43,925 bases of DNA from AP-15 sp036500965 (GTDB taxonomy: Bacteria; Pseudomonadota; Alphaproteobacteria; ATCC43930; CGMCC-115725), in contig DASYBC010000150.1 in assembly GCA_036500965.1 (NCBI GenBank), positions 1 to 43,925 of the forward strand, read 5' to 3'. Below the pieces are notes generated by a model that saw only the letters and a program-made list of their open reading frames with translations, was not told the DNA's origin and ran no database searches. This document shows, in pieces, positions 1-8,960 of the stretch. Numbering within the stretch: the stretch's first letter is position 1; every line of letters starts with the position of its first letter. A program made the position numbers and the translations under genes.

Positions 1-581
1 CCGGCGACAAAGTCCTTGCCGTGAACGAGATCATAAATGTCGCGATAGCCGACGTCTTGCCCTGCTTTTTCCGCGAGCAGGGCCAGGATCTTGAACTCTG
101 TCAGGGTAAGGTCGATGGTTTTTCCCGCCCATACCGCGCGGTTGATGTCGAAGCGCAGCTCCAATTCGCCGAGCGTCATCTTTTCCGCCCGCACCGGCTC
201 GGGATCGGCGGCTGGCCGCGCCCCGTCGGCGATCAGCTGCAAGCGCTTGACCAGGATCGTCAGGCGTCGCGACTTGTCGATGAAGTCGACCGCTCCGCCG
301 GCGAGAGCCGCCTCCTCGTAGATGTCGTCGGAGAGTGCCGTCAAAAAGATCACCGGGATGCCGATCCCGCGCCCGCGCATCCGGCGCAGCACCTCGATGC
401 CGGTCAGTTGCGGCATCCGCCAGTCGAGCAGCATGACGTCGGCGCCGCCGCCCTCTTCGAAATAGGCGAGCACGTCCCGGCCATTGTCGAAGCTCGTGAC
501 CTCGTAGCCTTCGTCGATCAGGTTGAGGCCGAGCGATTCGCGGAACAGGTCGTCATCGTCGACAAGCAGAAGGTGCGCCAT
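1..581 (-). CDS. OmpR-type response regulator (C-terminus cut by window edge)
   Basis: DNA-binding response regulator that receives phosphate from a sensor kinase and acts on promoters. The ATG is at 581; 193 codons are visible and the 3' end runs off the window. The receiver domain covers about residues 1-120, with the acidic pocket VDDDD (8-11), phospho-acceptor Asp53 in LLDWRMP, Thr81 and Lys103. A winged-helix domain starts near residue 135 (LTLTEFKILALLAEKAG is the usual OmpR/PhoB start). One oddity is that Lys103 is followed by Ser instead of the usual Pro. The gene lies 13 bp downstream of a lipoprotein gene on the same strand and is probably cotranscribed with it. The partner kinase is not in the window and may lie beyond base 1. 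The target genes are unknown. Confidence 0.88.
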   Translation of the reverse strand, partial: MAHLLLVDDDDLFRESLGLNLIDEGYEVTSFDNGRDVLAYFEEGGGADVMLLDWRMPQLTGIEVLRRMRGRGIGIPVIFLTALSDDIYEEAALAGGAVDFIDKSRRLTILVKRLQLIADGARPAADPEPVRAEKMTLGELELRFDINRAVWAGKTIDLTLTEFKILALLAEKAGQDVGYRDIYDLVHGKDFVA

Positions 582-594
582 GTTCGAACGCGCC

Positions 595-1152
595 TCAGCC
601 GCCGCGGGCGACGATCAGCGAACGCAGGCAGTCCTGGCGGCTGGCCGGGTCGGCCGTTTCGCCTTTGAACGCGTAATGCAGGGTCCGCATTTTGCCGCTG
701 CGCAGGTCGAGATAGAAGAACAGGTCGAGCTCACAGCTGGCGTTGCGATAACGCCAGATGGTCGCGGGCGGCGCTTCGGATTGCTCTGTCGCGGGCCCGA
801 GCAGATGGGTTGCCGCCGGCTGGTCGAGCCCGATCAGCTCGCTCGCAGCAGGGGGCGCCGGTGCGGCCGGCTCGGGGCTGGCGAGCGCCATCGCCTCGGT
901 CCCGACATCGGGAGCCGGGGCCGCGTTCTCGGCCGGCGGGACCGGCTTGTGCGCCGGCAACGGGAACACCCGCCGCAGCGGCGGGAGCGGCGGGAGCAGG
1001 GGCGGCGGCTCAACCGCGACCGTCCGCGGCGTCACCAGCGGCGGCTTTTCGGAACAGGAGGCAAGCATTCCCACACCCAGGCTCATCAGCGCCGGGTAGA
1101 CAAAGAAACGCCGCCGCTCGATCCAATTTACCGCTGCCACAACCCGGCTCAT
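595..1152 (-). CDS. proline-rich lipoprotein of unknown function
   Basis: 185-residue predicted lipoprotein. The N-terminus has a basic region, a hydrophobic stretch and a lipobox LASC with Cys33. A Pro/Ala-rich linker (about residues 40-110) would span the periplasm. A compact C-terminal part (about 125-185) holds two Cys and the pattern WRYRNASCELDLFFYLD, which looks like a small folded sensor or binding domain. It is followed closely by the response regulator gene, so a role in envelope sensing is an inference. I do not recognise a named family. The start is the ATG at 1152. Confidence 0.7.
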   Translation of the reverse strand: MSRVVAAVNWIERRRFFVYPALMSLGVGMLASCSEKPPLVTPRTVAVEPPPLLPPLPPLRRVFPLPAHKPVPPAENAAPAPDVGTEAMALASPEPAAPAPPAASELIGLDQPAATHLLGPATEQSEAPPATIWRYRNASCELDLFFYLDLRSGKMRTLHYAFKGETADPASRQDCLRSLIVARGG

Positions 1153-1189
1153 ACTCCATCTTTACGGCGCACCCTTAATATAACACAAC

Positions 1190-1648
1190 TTATCGACGCG
1201 CCAGACGCTCGACCGCGCCGATGTCCCCGTCGCGGTAGATCGCCAACAGCTCGTGGTCGTTCAGCATGACATAAGTGTGGTCGCCCTGGTCGCAGCGCAG
1301 CAGCGCGACCGGGTATGTCGGCGCGGTCAGCAATTCGGACAGGTTCGCGCTGAGACCGGGTTGCCGCGGCAGCAGCGCGATCAGCGCCTCGCGGCGCCAC
1401 ACCGCGTAACCGAAGCTGAACGAGCCGTTGCAGGTGCTGCTGTCGAGCGGTGTGCTGTGGCCATCGGGTGCGCTTTCGACCACGGTATCCTGACGGATTG
1501 CGACGGTGTTGTCGTCGGTCGTCGTCCAGGCGCCGACAAACGGGTTCGGGGGCGCCGGCGGCGGGGTTGTCGCGCAGGCGGCGAGCGCCGCCGCCAGCAG
1601 CAGCGGGACAGCGCGCGCGACAGGCCATTGTTTTGGACGGCGGGACAC
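1190..1648 (-). CDS. small lipoprotein, unknown function
   Basis: Predicted 152-residue lipoprotein when started at the GTG at 1648. The frame is open for 40 more codons upstream, but those are Arg-rich and would bury the signal peptide. From the GTG the order is normal: basic n-region (SRRPKQ), hydrophobic core and lipobox LAAC with Cys25. The mature part (NPFVGAWTTTDDN, then a C-terminal YVMLNDHELLAIYRDGD) resembles a small beta-rich lipocalin/META-like fold, but no family can be named. It is 37 bp upstream of the second lipoprotein gene and probably forms a three-gene unit with it and the response regulator. Confidence 0.65.
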   Translation of the reverse strand: MSRRPKQWPVARAVPLLLAAALAACATTPPPAPPNPFVGAWTTTDDNTVAIRQDTVVESAPDGHSTPLDSSTCNGSFSFGYAVWRREALIALLPRQPGLSANLSELLTAPTYPVALLRCDQGDHTYVMLNDHELLAIYRDGDIGAVERLARR

Positions 1649-1818
1649 CCGCCCTCTATATCGAAACGGGTGGCGCCGGCATACCGCGAAGATCGGGCAG
1701 CGGCGATCACGCGGCGGGCGGATCGCCGGACGACAAGCCAGCCGGCGGCGGCTGCGGCTTGACGGCACTCTGGGGCGGCATCAGGCTGGGCTGTCGAGAT
1801 CGGCGACGGAGAACGGTC

Positions 1819-3093
1819 ATGAAGCTGTTGTGGTTTCACCTGATGCCATACACCGAGCTGCCGGACGACTTCCGCGACAAGCATCCGTCGGTGTGGGTCG
1901 ACATCCACTCTTCGCTGTTCGACCCGCGGCGTGCACATCGCATGTACAACGACTTTATGGACGAGCTCGAATTCGCCGCCGAATGCGGCTTTGACGCGAT
2001 CTGCGTCAACGAGCACCATTCGAACGGCTACGGGCTGATGCCGTCGCCGAATCTGGTCGCGTCCTCGCTCGCCCGCCGCACCTCGGATGCGGCGCTGTGC
2101 GTCCTCGGCAACTCGCTTGCGCTCTACAACCCGCCGACGCGGGTCGCCGAAGAGTTCGCGATGATCGACGTGATCTCGGGCGGGCGTCTGATCGCCGGCT
2201 TTCCGGTCGGCTCGCCGATGGACACCTGCTACGCCTACAGCCAGAACCCGTCGATGCTGCGCGAGCGCTACCATGAGGCGCACGACCTGGTGCTGAAGGC
2301 CTGGACCGAGCCGGAGACCTTTGCCTTTAACGGCCGCTTCAACCAGCAGCGCTATGTCAACATCTGGCCGCGCCCCATTCAAAAGCCGCATCCGCCGATC
2401 TGGATCCCGGGCGGCGGCTCGGTCGAGACCTGGCAGTGGTGCGCCGAGATGGACTACGTCTACTGCTACCTGTCGTATTACGGCTACCAGGCCGGCCAGG
2501 CGACGATGCAGGGCTTCTGGGACGAGATGGCGCGCCTTGGCAAGGACCGGAACCCTTACCGTGCCGGCTTTCTGCAATTTGTCGGCGTCGCCGAGACGCG
2601 CGAGGAAGCCTATCGCCTCTACCGCGAGCCGGCCGAATATTTCTATGGCCGGTGCCTCCATGTCGATCCGCGCTTTGCCGGGCCGCCGGGCTATGCGAGC
2701 GAGGAGACCCAGCGCCGCGGCATCCAGAGCCAGGTGGCGCTGGCGGCGCAGGCCTCGCGGTATGAATCGAAGTTCCAGATGCTGGCGCGCGAGATGGATG
2801 CGATCGTCGACAAGGGCTATGTGATCATCGGCTCGCCCGACGAGGTCGCCGCCCAATTGCGCCAAGTCGCGACCGACCTCAATGTGGGCCATCTGATGCT
2901 GCTGTTGCAGTTCGGCAACATGAAGAAGGACCTGGCGCAGTACAACACCCGCCTGTTCGCCGACCAAGTGATGCCCCAGCTCGCCGACCTCTTCGCCGAA
3001 TGGGAAAACCGCTGGTGGCCGCAGCCGATGCCCGGCGCCGCCCGCGCCCCGCTGTCGCCGTTTCAGCCAACGGCGGCGATCAGGGCCGAATAA
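1819..3093 (+). CDS. LLM-class flavin-dependent oxidoreductase
   Basis: Bacterial-luciferase-like monooxygenase using reduced FMN/F420-type flavin; 424 residues. The ATG at 1819 is preceded by GGAGA at a good distance; the frame stays open further upstream, but those codons read as noise. Family features visible are the N-terminal WFHLMPY strand, the conserved active-site segment VNEHHSNGYGLMPSPNL, the flavin-contact region VISGGRLIAGFPVGSP and the PHPPIWIPGGGS strand before the nonprolyl-cis region. The length is slightly above the usual 330-400 residues. Its substrate cannot be deduced. It is divergent from the lipoprotein/regulator unit and convergent with the K+ channel gene. Confidence 0.85.
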   Translation: MKLLWFHLMPYTELPDDFRDKHPSVWVDIHSSLFDPRRAHRMYNDFMDELEFAAECGFDAICVNEHHSNGYGLMPSPNLVASSLARRTSDAALCVLGNSLALYNPPTRVAEEFAMIDVISGGRLIAGFPVGSPMDTCYAYSQNPSMLRERYHEAHDLVLKAWTEPETFAFNGRFNQQRYVNIWPRPIQKPHPPIWIPGGGSVETWQWCAEMDYVYCYLSYYGYQAGQATMQGFWDEMARLGKDRNPYRAGFLQFVGVAETREEAYRLYREPAEYFYGRCLHVDPRFAGPPGYASEETQRRGIQSQVALAAQASRYESKFQMLAREMDAIVDKGYVIIGSPDEVAAQLRQVATDLNVGHLMLLLQFGNMKKDLAQYNTRLFADQVMPQLADLFAEWENRWWPQPMPGAARAPLSPFQPTAAIRAE

Positions 3094-3114
3094 CCCGGCG
3101 CTACGCCGCCGCGC

Positions 3115-3810
3115 TCACAGCCGTTCGCGGCGCCGGTCGGCGAGCTCGAGCGTGACCAGCCGGGCAACCGTCGTGGCGAGGTAGAGCTGGCCCAGCACCG
3201 CCTCCAGATTGGCCAGGCTGCGGGCGAACGGGTTGACCGGGACGATGTCGCCAAAGCCGGTGCTGGTCAGCGTCGTAAAGCTGAAATACAGCATCAGCGC
3301 GATCTCGCTGGGGCCGCGCGCCGGCGTCCCGACATTGGTGAACGCACCGGGGCTCAGGTCCCAGATCAGGTGAAAGGCCGAGGCAAAGATCGTTCCGCGG
3401 TTGAGGTAGAGCACGAACGCGCCTTGCAGCCGCTGAAAGGTGATGCGGCCGGGAGCATAGACGGCGTGCGCGACGTCCCAGCTCAGCGCCGAAAAGGTCA
3501 TGATGCTGCCGCCGCGGCTGAGCAGGCTTTCCGCCACCGTCGGCAAATCCGGCCGCAGCCAGACGGAGGCAAAGGTCGCCCCCAGCCCCACAAGGATTAC
3601 GAGCAGAGCGCCGCGCCGGTGCGACAGCGCGCCGACGATCACCACCACCGCCAGCACGATTGTCTCGCCGATCGCCCGCGCCGTCGGCAGCCCTTGCGCG
3701 GCCAGCGGCACGGCGACGAAGACAACGCCCAATTCGAGGATCAGCAGCACGCTGAGGCTCGGATCTCTGAGCCGGTCCTGCCAGGTGTGGATTGCGGTCC
3801 GCCGCATCAT
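3115..3810 (-). CDS. potassium channel protein (Ion_trans_2 type)
   Basis: Inner-membrane two-pore-helix potassium channel, about 231 residues. The C-terminal half has the pore helix and a K+ selectivity filter TSTGFGD (about residues 184-190), flanked by two membrane helices. Three further hydrophobic segments precede it (ELGVVFVAVPLAA, TIVLAVVVIVGA, LLVILVGLGATF). The filter has GFG rather than GYG, which is a known variant. The start is the first of two adjacent ATGs (3810 and 3807). An upstream open extension to 3918 lacks sensible composition and is not used. There is no cytoplasmic RCK domain. The start region shows an 11-bp direct duplication (GCCGCATCATC twice). Confidence 0.8.
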   Translation of the reverse strand: MMRRTAIHTWQDRLRDPSLSVLLILELGVVFVAVPLAAQGLPTARAIGETIVLAVVVIVGALSHRRGALLVILVGLGATFASVWLRPDLPTVAESLLSRGGSIMTFSALSWDVAHAVYAPGRITFQRLQGAFVLYLNRGTIFASAFHLIWDLSPGAFTNVGTPARGPSEIALMLYFSFTTLTSTGFGDIVPVNPFARSLANLEAVLGQLYLATTVARLVTLELADRRRERL

Positions 3811-4023
3811 CGCCGCATCATCGAAGCACGAGAGCCCGCCGATCGAGCATGATCCGCGCCAGGGATCGCCGCTTCTCTGGCAGCCAATCCGGCGCGCGTC
3901 CACTCCAATCGCCGTCATCGCCGAAACCCGGCGATCGGGCCGGCGGCATTGCCTTTATTCCCTATCAGCGGCGAAGATGATTAAATGCCTCGACCGCGCC
4001 GCGGCCGGATAGGGAGCGAGAGG

Positions 4024-4833
4024 ATGCCGTCGATTTTCAATGCGCGCGATGCGGGGAATTACGAGCGGCTGATGGGGCGGTGGAGCCGGCGTCTGGCGCC
4101 GCTGTTTATCGAGCATGCCGGCGTCGCCGACGGCGAAAACCTGCTGGAGGTCGGCTGCGGCACCGGCAGCCTGACCTTTGCCCTGCCGCAGGCGGCCAAC
4201 ATCGCCAGCCTCGTGGCGATCGACCATTCCGAGATTTACCTCGCCGCCGCACAGCAGAAGAACCGCGACCCGCGGATCACGATCGCGCATGGCGACGGCG
4301 CGGCGCTCGGCTTTGCCGATGGGCGTTTCGATCGGGCGGTGTCGATGCTGGTGCTGCCCTCGGTGCTGCCGCGCCCGGATGTGGCGGTCAATGAGATGCG
4401 GCGGGTCACCCGCCCGGGTGGGGTGGTCTGCGCGGCATTCTGGGATTCGCCGGGCGGTGCGGTCGCCAGCCGCATGTTCTGGGACACCGCGACGGCGCTC
4501 GACGACGCCGCCATTGTCGCGCGCGACCGCACGATGGGGCGGCCGATCTACGCGCCCGGCGCCTTGCCGCGGATCTGGGCCGAAGCCGGTCTCGTCGAGA
4601 TCGACCAGCGCTCGCTGATGATCCGCATGGATTTCGCCAATTTCGCCGATTACTGGGAGCCTTATGCCAGCGGCGAGGGCTCGCTCGGCGAGTATGTCGC
4701 CGGTCTCGACGCCGCCCGGCGCGATCGGCTCGAGCGCCAGCTGCGCATCGCCTATCTGTGCGGCCAGCCCGATGGCCCGCGCTCGTTCGCCGCGGTCGCG
4801 CTGTCCTGCCGCGGGGTCGTGCCGCGGGGCTGA
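4024..4833 (+). CDS. class I SAM-dependent methyltransferase
   Basis: 269-residue methyltransferase of the UbiE/Methyltransf_11 type. Motif I is LLEVGCGTGSLTF, followed by an acidic residue in VAIDHSE (motif II), GDGAALGFADGRFD (motif III region) and the post-motif RPGGVVCAAFWD. The ATG at 4024 follows GGGAGCGAGAGG, a strong ribosome site. The substrate is unknown; the opening NARDAGNYERLMGRWSRRLAP is typical of small-molecule methyltransferases of this group. It stands alone between the K+ channel and MarR genes. Its stop codon falls in the first unit of a 16-bp triplicated repeat. Confidence 0.85.
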   Translation: MPSIFNARDAGNYERLMGRWSRRLAPLFIEHAGVADGENLLEVGCGTGSLTFALPQAANIASLVAIDHSEIYLAAAQQKNRDPRITIAHGDGAALGFADGRFDRAVSMLVLPSVLPRPDVAVNEMRRVTRPGGVVCAAFWDSPGGAVASRMFWDTATALDDAAIVARDRTMGRPIYAPGALPRIWAEAGLVEIDQRSLMIRMDFANFADYWEPYASGEGSLGEYVAGLDAARRDRLERQLRIAYLCGQPDGPRSFAAVALSCRGVVPRG

Positions 4834-4875
4834 TCGCCGGACAGGCTGATCGCCAGAGGGGCTGATCGACCACTC
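4828..4875. repeat. 16-bp direct repeat, three imperfect copies
   Basis: Three consecutive 16-bp units start with GGCTGATCG at 4828, 4844 and 4860. The first unit contains the TGA stop of the methyltransferase gene. The copies differ at the 3' half of each unit. This looks like tandem duplication of the gene end; see the related triplications at 8942, 16496 and 19446. Confidence 0.7.
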
Positions 4876-4893
4876 GCGGGCGCCGTAGCCGGC

Positions 4894-5349
4894 TCAGGGT
4901 TCCGGCGGAGCGTCGAGCCGGCGGAGGATTTCCAGCAGCGCCGGTCGCATCGAGCGCAGCTCCTCCAAGTGGATCGCCGATAGGCTCGACAGCCGCTCTT
5001 CCGCGGCCTCGGTCAGGGCCAGCAGCACCCGGCGCCGATCCGCCGGGTCGTGAGCGCGCACGAGCAGGCCCGCTTCGACCAGCCGGTCAACCAGCTCGAC
5101 CGCGCTGTGATGGCGGATGCCAAGCCGCTCAGCGAGATCGCCGATGGTCGGGTCGCCCGAACCGGGAAACCCCTTCACCGCCAGCAATGCCTGATGCTGC
5201 CGCGGGGTCAGGCCGGCGCGGCGCGCCGCCGTCTGGCTGAACTCCAGGAAATGGCGGATCAGGTAGCGGAAATCGGACAGCATCCGGTAGCCCTCGCGGT
5301 CGAGCCGCACCCGCTGCCCGCGCAATCGAGCCCGTATCGGATCAGCCAT
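4894..5349 (-). CDS. MarR-family transcriptional regulator
   Basis: 151-residue winged-helix regulator. The winged helix is visible as TPRQHQALLAVKGFPGSGDPTIGDLAERLGI, followed by the recognition helix HHSAVELVDRLVEAGLL and the wing DPADRRRVLLALT. N- and C-terminal helices would form the dimer interface. The ATG at 5349 is chosen over a GTG three codons upstream. It is divergent from the ClC channel gene, and a perfect palindrome lies between the two (5365-5377), so autoregulation and control of the channel gene are likely, by analogy with other MarR proteins. The ligand is unknown. Confidence 0.85.
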   Translation of the reverse strand: MADPIRARLRGQRVRLDREGYRMLSDFRYLIRHFLEFSQTAARRAGLTPRQHQALLAVKGFPGSGDPTIGDLAERLGIRHHSAVELVDRLVEAGLLVRAHDPADRRRVLLALTEAAEERLSSLSAIHLEELRSMRPALLEILRRLDAPPEP

Positions 5350-5364
5350 GAACGTCACTCTGCT

Positions 5365-5377
5365 TGCAAATTTTGCA
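5365..5377. promoter_or_regulatory. palindromic operator candidate in the MarR/ClC intergenic region
   Basis: TGCAAA and TTTGCA are perfect 6-bp arms around one central T. The site lies 16 bp upstream of the marR-like ATG and 46 bp upstream of the ClC start. TTGC/GCAA-armed palindromes are typical MarR-family operators, and placement in a 74-bp divergent gap supports that reading. Binding is inferred, not shown. Confidence 0.5.
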
Positions 5378-5423
5378 TCGCCCTACGATACATCTGGGGG
5401 TGCGATCTCCTCGGAGGAACAGG

Positions 5424-7244
5424 GTGAAGAAAGTCGAGCGGCTCAACGCCAAAGGCCCTGTCGGCGGCCATGCGGGGGCTCCAGCGCTCAGCAGCCTCGG
5501 CGACTTTACCACCCGTCCGCGGGTGCTGCTGATCTCGGCGATAGCCCTCCTCGTCGGCACCGCCGGCGTGATCTCGGGCGTCGTGCTGCTGAAGCTGATC
5601 CGCCTGTGCACCAACCTTGCCTATTTCGGTCGTTTCACCCTGGCCAACCTGCCGCTCGGCCATTCGCCTTGGGGTCTTGCCGCCGTGCTGGTGCCGGTCG
5701 GCGGCGCGCTGATCGTCGGGCTGATGGCGCGGTTTGGCAGCGAGAAGATCCGCGGCCACGGCATTCCGGAGGCGATCGAGGCGATCCTGCTCGGCCGCAG
5801 CCAGCTCGACGTCAAGGTGGCGATCCTAAAGCCGCTGTCCTCGGCGATCTCCATCGGCACCGGCGGCCCGTTCGGCGCCGAGGGGCCGATCATCATGACC
5901 GGCGGCGCCATCGGCTCCTTGATCGCCCAGCTGCTGCCGGTCAGCGACAGCGAGCGCAAGACCTTGCTGGTGGCGGGCGCGGCCGCCGGCATGACGACGG
6001 TGTTCGGCACCCCGATCGCCGCGATCATGCTCGCCGTCGAGCTGTTGCTGTTCGAGTGGACGCCGCGCAGCTTTGTCCCGGTCGCGGTGGCGGCGATCAC
6101 CGCCGAGCTCGAGCGCACCTGGCTGCACCTCCCCTCGCCGCTGTTTCCATTCGACGGCGGGATGCATGTGACGATTCCTGCCGTAGGGGCCTGGGTCCTG
6201 ATCGGCTTGCTGTCGGGCTTCTTGTCCTGCGTGCTGACGCAGCTCGTCTATGGCTGCGAGGATCTGTTTCTCAAATTGCCGATCCATTGGATGTGGTGGC
6301 CGATGCTCGGCGGCCTGGTGGTCGGCATCGGCGGGCTGATCGACCCGCACGCGCTCGGCGTCGGCTACGACAACATCGCCCAAATGCTGCGCGGCGGAAC
6401 CTTGCCGCTGGCGGCGCTGCTGCTGCTGGTCGTCAAGGCGATCATCTGGGCGGTTGCCCTCGGCTCGGGCACCTCGGGCGGCGTCTTGGCGCCGCTGTTG
6501 ATCATGGGCGGCGGCATGGGGGCGGCGCTGGCCCATGTGCTGCCCGCGGCGAGCCCCGGCTTCTGGGCGCTGCTGGCGATGAGCGCGACGATGGGCGGCA
6601 CGATGCGCTCGCCTCTGACCGCGACATTCTTTGCGGTCGAGGTGACCGGCAACACCCATGTGCTGCTGCCGCTGATCGCCGCCTGCGTCACCGCGCATCT
6701 GTTGACCGTGCTGTTCATGCGCCGCTCGATCCTGACCGAAAAGGTCGCCCGCCGCGGGCACCATCTGGTGCGCGAGTATCGGGTCGACCCGTTCGCGCTC
6801 ACCCAGGTGCGCGAGGTGATGGTCAAGGAGGTGCAGACTTTGCCCGAGACGATGACCTTGCAGCAGGCCGCCACCTTCCTGACCAGCCCGACGACCAAGC
6901 ATCCAAGCTTTCCGGTGACTGACGGCGAAGGCTGCGTCCTCGGGATCGTCGATCCGCCGACGGTGCTGGCCTGGCGGCGCGCCGGCAAGCCGCGTCACGC
7001 CGAGCTGCGCACCTTGCTCGATGGCGCCGATGTGCCTTGCGTCTATCCGGACGAGTATCTCGAGGGGGTCATCGACCGCATGATGCGGTCCGATGTCGCC
7101 CACCTCGCGGTCGTTTCGCGAGCGGATGCCACCCTTGTCGGCTATCTGAGCTGGAAGGACCTGCTGCGGGTCCGCGTCCGGCTCCAGTCGGAGGAAAGGG
7201 AACGCATCGCGCTCTACCGTGAGATGCGCCGCGCGGCCAAGTGA
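5424..7244 (+). CDS. ClC chloride channel/antiporter with C-terminal CBS pair
   Basis: 606-residue inner-membrane ClC protein. It starts at GTG 5424, with GGAGG 6 bp upstream. The ClC signature loops are all present: RGHGIPEA (about residue 110), GTGGPFGAEGPI (about 143-154, with the gating glutamate in AEGP) and SGGVLAPLLIMGG (about 349). The first loop has His in place of the Ser of the classical GSGIP, a feature of one bacterial subgroup. Two CBS domains follow at about residues 464-525 and 530-590 and would bind nucleotides and regulate transport. Whether it is a channel or a H+/Cl- exchanger cannot be settled by reading. It is divergent from the MarR gene. Confidence 0.9.
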   Translation: MKKVERLNAKGPVGGHAGAPALSSLGDFTTRPRVLLISAIALLVGTAGVISGVVLLKLIRLCTNLAYFGRFTLANLPLGHSPWGLAAVLVPVGGALIVGLMARFGSEKIRGHGIPEAIEAILLGRSQLDVKVAILKPLSSAISIGTGGPFGAEGPIIMTGGAIGSLIAQLLPVSDSERKTLLVAGAAAGMTTVFGTPIAAIMLAVELLLFEWTPRSFVPVAVAAITAELERTWLHLPSPLFPFDGGMHVTIPAVGAWVLIGLLSGFLSCVLTQLVYGCEDLFLKLPIHWMWWPMLGGLVVGIGGLIDPHALGVGYDNIAQMLRGGTLPLAALLLLVVKAIIWAVALGSGTSGGVLAPLLIMGGGMGAALAHVLPAASPGFWALLAMSATMGGTMRSPLTATFFAVEVTGNTHVLLPLIAACVTAHLLTVLFMRRSILTEKVARRGHHLVREYRVDPFALTQVREVMVKEVQTLPETMTLQQAATFLTSPTTKHPSFPVTDGEGCVLGIVDPPTVLAWRRAGKPRHAELRTLLDGADVPCVYPDEYLEGVIDRMMRSDVAHLAVVSRADATLVGYLSWKDLLRVRVRLQSEERERIALYREMRRAAK

Positions 7245-7679
7245 GCGCGCGCATCCGCGACAGCAAAGGCGCGTCGTTGCGGTCAACTCGAGCGGCTCGC
7301 TGCTGTGTGCCCGGCACGCCCTTCGGTAAACGAAAAGCCAGGAGCCAAGTGGCGGGCGCATCAATAGCCGCGTGGCGGGGTCCAAGTGCTCGGCCGGCCG
7401 AAAAACTCGCCAATCTGATTAATAATTAGGCACACATGGCGATCGGGCGCCGGCTTCGGAGGATCATTGGCCGAAGCGCGATAGAGGGCGATTTGGCCGA
7501 ACGCCACGCAACCAGACATTTTGCGAGTTCATCAGCGCAGTTGGCGCCGGTCGATTTAGGGTTGGTACGGCGCTTGCGTCGTCTCAACCCCGGAAGCGGA
7601 GGGACGGTGTTCGCGGTTTGCCCACCGCGACCATGCGCGCGCCGTCCACCTTCGACGATCATTCGAGAGGCCTCGCCAG
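7245..7679. other. 435-bp intergenic region upstream of the porin gene
   Basis: No convincing gene on either strand. It holds a short AT-rich patch near 7418-7432 (CTGATTAATAATTAGG) and a 7-bp hairpin (GCTTCGG/CCGAAGC, 7453-7477, 11-nt loop). The length and AT patch suit a long porin leader and promoter, but no clear -35/-10 pair was found. Confidence 0.4.
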
Positions 7680-8960
7680 ATGAAGAATATCAAGAAGCGC
7701 AGCATCTTGGGCGTCGCCCTCAGCACGAGCCTGCTCGGCGTCGGCTCGGCTGGCGGATGGGCCGATGAGCTCGCCCAGCAGCCGCCGGTGGCGCCGGCGC
7801 CCCCGCCAACAGCACCGGCAGCGGCACCGCCAGCCGCAACAGTTACTCCACCCGCAGCGCCGGCGCCGGCCGCGCCGACCTCGCCGCTGATCGCGCCGAC
7901 GATCACCGGCCCGCTGGCGATCCAGCTGCCGCCGCCGAAATACAACCTCGGCCCGCTCGGCGACATTTACCTCGACGGCATCGGCAGCGGTCTCGGGCAA
8001 TGGCAGAACAACCCGTTCCCCGGCAACCGCTCGTGGCAGCCCGACCTGTCGAACGGCCAGCTCTTCGTCCAGAAGACCGACGGCCTCGTTCAGTTCTATG
8101 CGCAAGCCGGCGCCTATTCCATCCCGGCTCTGGGCGCTGCCTACATTCCGGCGAACCGGGCCTCCTCCTACGATTTGTGGGGGCCATTCCCACAGGGGTT
8201 CTTGAAGATCGCGCCGACCGACAGCCTGTCGATCGAAGGCGGCAAATTGCCCACCTTGATCGGTGCCGAATACAGCTTTACCTTTGAAAACATCAATATC
8301 GAGCGTGGCCTGCTGTGGGGCCAAGAGCCCGCGGTCAGCAAAGGCGCGCAGGGCAACTACACCCACGGGCCGATGGCCTTTTCGCTGTCCCTCAACGACG
8401 GCTTCGACTCGGGTGTCTTCAACTGGCTGTCTGGCTCTGCCACCTATACTTTAAATAGCACGAATTCGTTCGAATTCGCTGCAGGCGGCAATTTCAGCGG
8501 CACCAATCGCACTCCGACCTTGCGCACCCCGATCCAGAACAACTCGCAAATCTATAATTTGATCTATACCTACAACTCGGATCCATGGATTATTCAGCCT
8601 TATTTCCAGGCAACGCATGTCCCGTCCTTGCCGGCTCTTGGTTTTACGTCGGGCGCCTCGACCTTCGGCGCGGCGCTTCTGGTCAATTACGATCTGGGTT
8701 CGGGCTTCAACCTCGGCGGGCGCGCCGAGTATATCGCCACGACCGGCAACGCCGCGACCTCGCCCAACTTGCTTTATGGGCCAGGCAGCGGGGCGTTTTC
8801 TCTGACCTTTACCCCGACATATCAGTGGAAATACTATTTCGCCCGCGCCGAGGTCTCGTGGGTCAAGGCAAACAGCGTCATTTCCGGCGAGGCGATGGGG
8901 CCCAACGCCGACGGCAATTCGCAGACCCGGGTCATGGTCGAGACCGGCATCCTGTTCTGA
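7680..8960 (+). CDS. outer-membrane beta-barrel porin, OmpL-like (BBP2 type)
   Basis: 426-residue outer-membrane protein. A signal peptide (KKRSILGVALSTSLLGVGSAG) ends near residue 28. A Pro/Ala-rich linker (about 33-75) follows, then a barrel of alternating aromatic/polar strands ending in the typical C-terminal Phe (VETGILF). The segment LGPLGDIYLDGIGSGLGQWQ and the later LPTLIGAEYSFTFENINIERGLLWGQ match the OmpL-like BBP2 porin group known from several proteobacteria and acidobacteria. It probably forms a general diffusion pore. The ATG at 7680 has GAGAGG about 10 bp upstream. The last codons are part of a triplicated 17-bp repeat that extends beyond the stop. Confidence 0.82.
   Translation: MKNIKKRSILGVALSTSLLGVGSAGGWADELAQQPPVAPAPPPTAPAAAPPAATVTPPAAPAPAAPTSPLIAPTITGPLAIQLPPPKYNLGPLGDIYLDGIGSGLGQWQNNPFPGNRSWQPDLSNGQLFVQKTDGLVQFYAQAGAYSIPALGAAYIPANRASSYDLWGPFPQGFLKIAPTDSLSIEGGKLPTLIGAEYSFTFENINIERGLLWGQEPAVSKGAQGNYTHGPMAFSLSLNDGFDSGVFNWLSGSATYTLNSTNSFEFAAGGNFSGTNRTPTLRTPIQNNSQIYNLIYTYNSDPWIIQPYFQATHVPSLPALGFTSGASTFGAALLVNYDLGSGFNLGGRAEYIATTGNAATSPNLLYGPGSGAFSLTFTPTYQWKYYFARAEVSWVKANSVISGEAMGPNADGNSQTRVMVETGILF

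Noticed and set aside
3095..3110. CGGCG-CTA-CGCCG hairpin between the LLM oxidoreductase and K+ channel stops
   Set aside because: Only 5 bp with a 3-nt loop and no T-run; common by chance at this GC content.
5826..7385. 519-codon minus-strand frame across the ClC gene
   Set aside because: The composition is antisense-like (His, Gln, Arg-rich) and it overlaps a gene with all ClC motifs.
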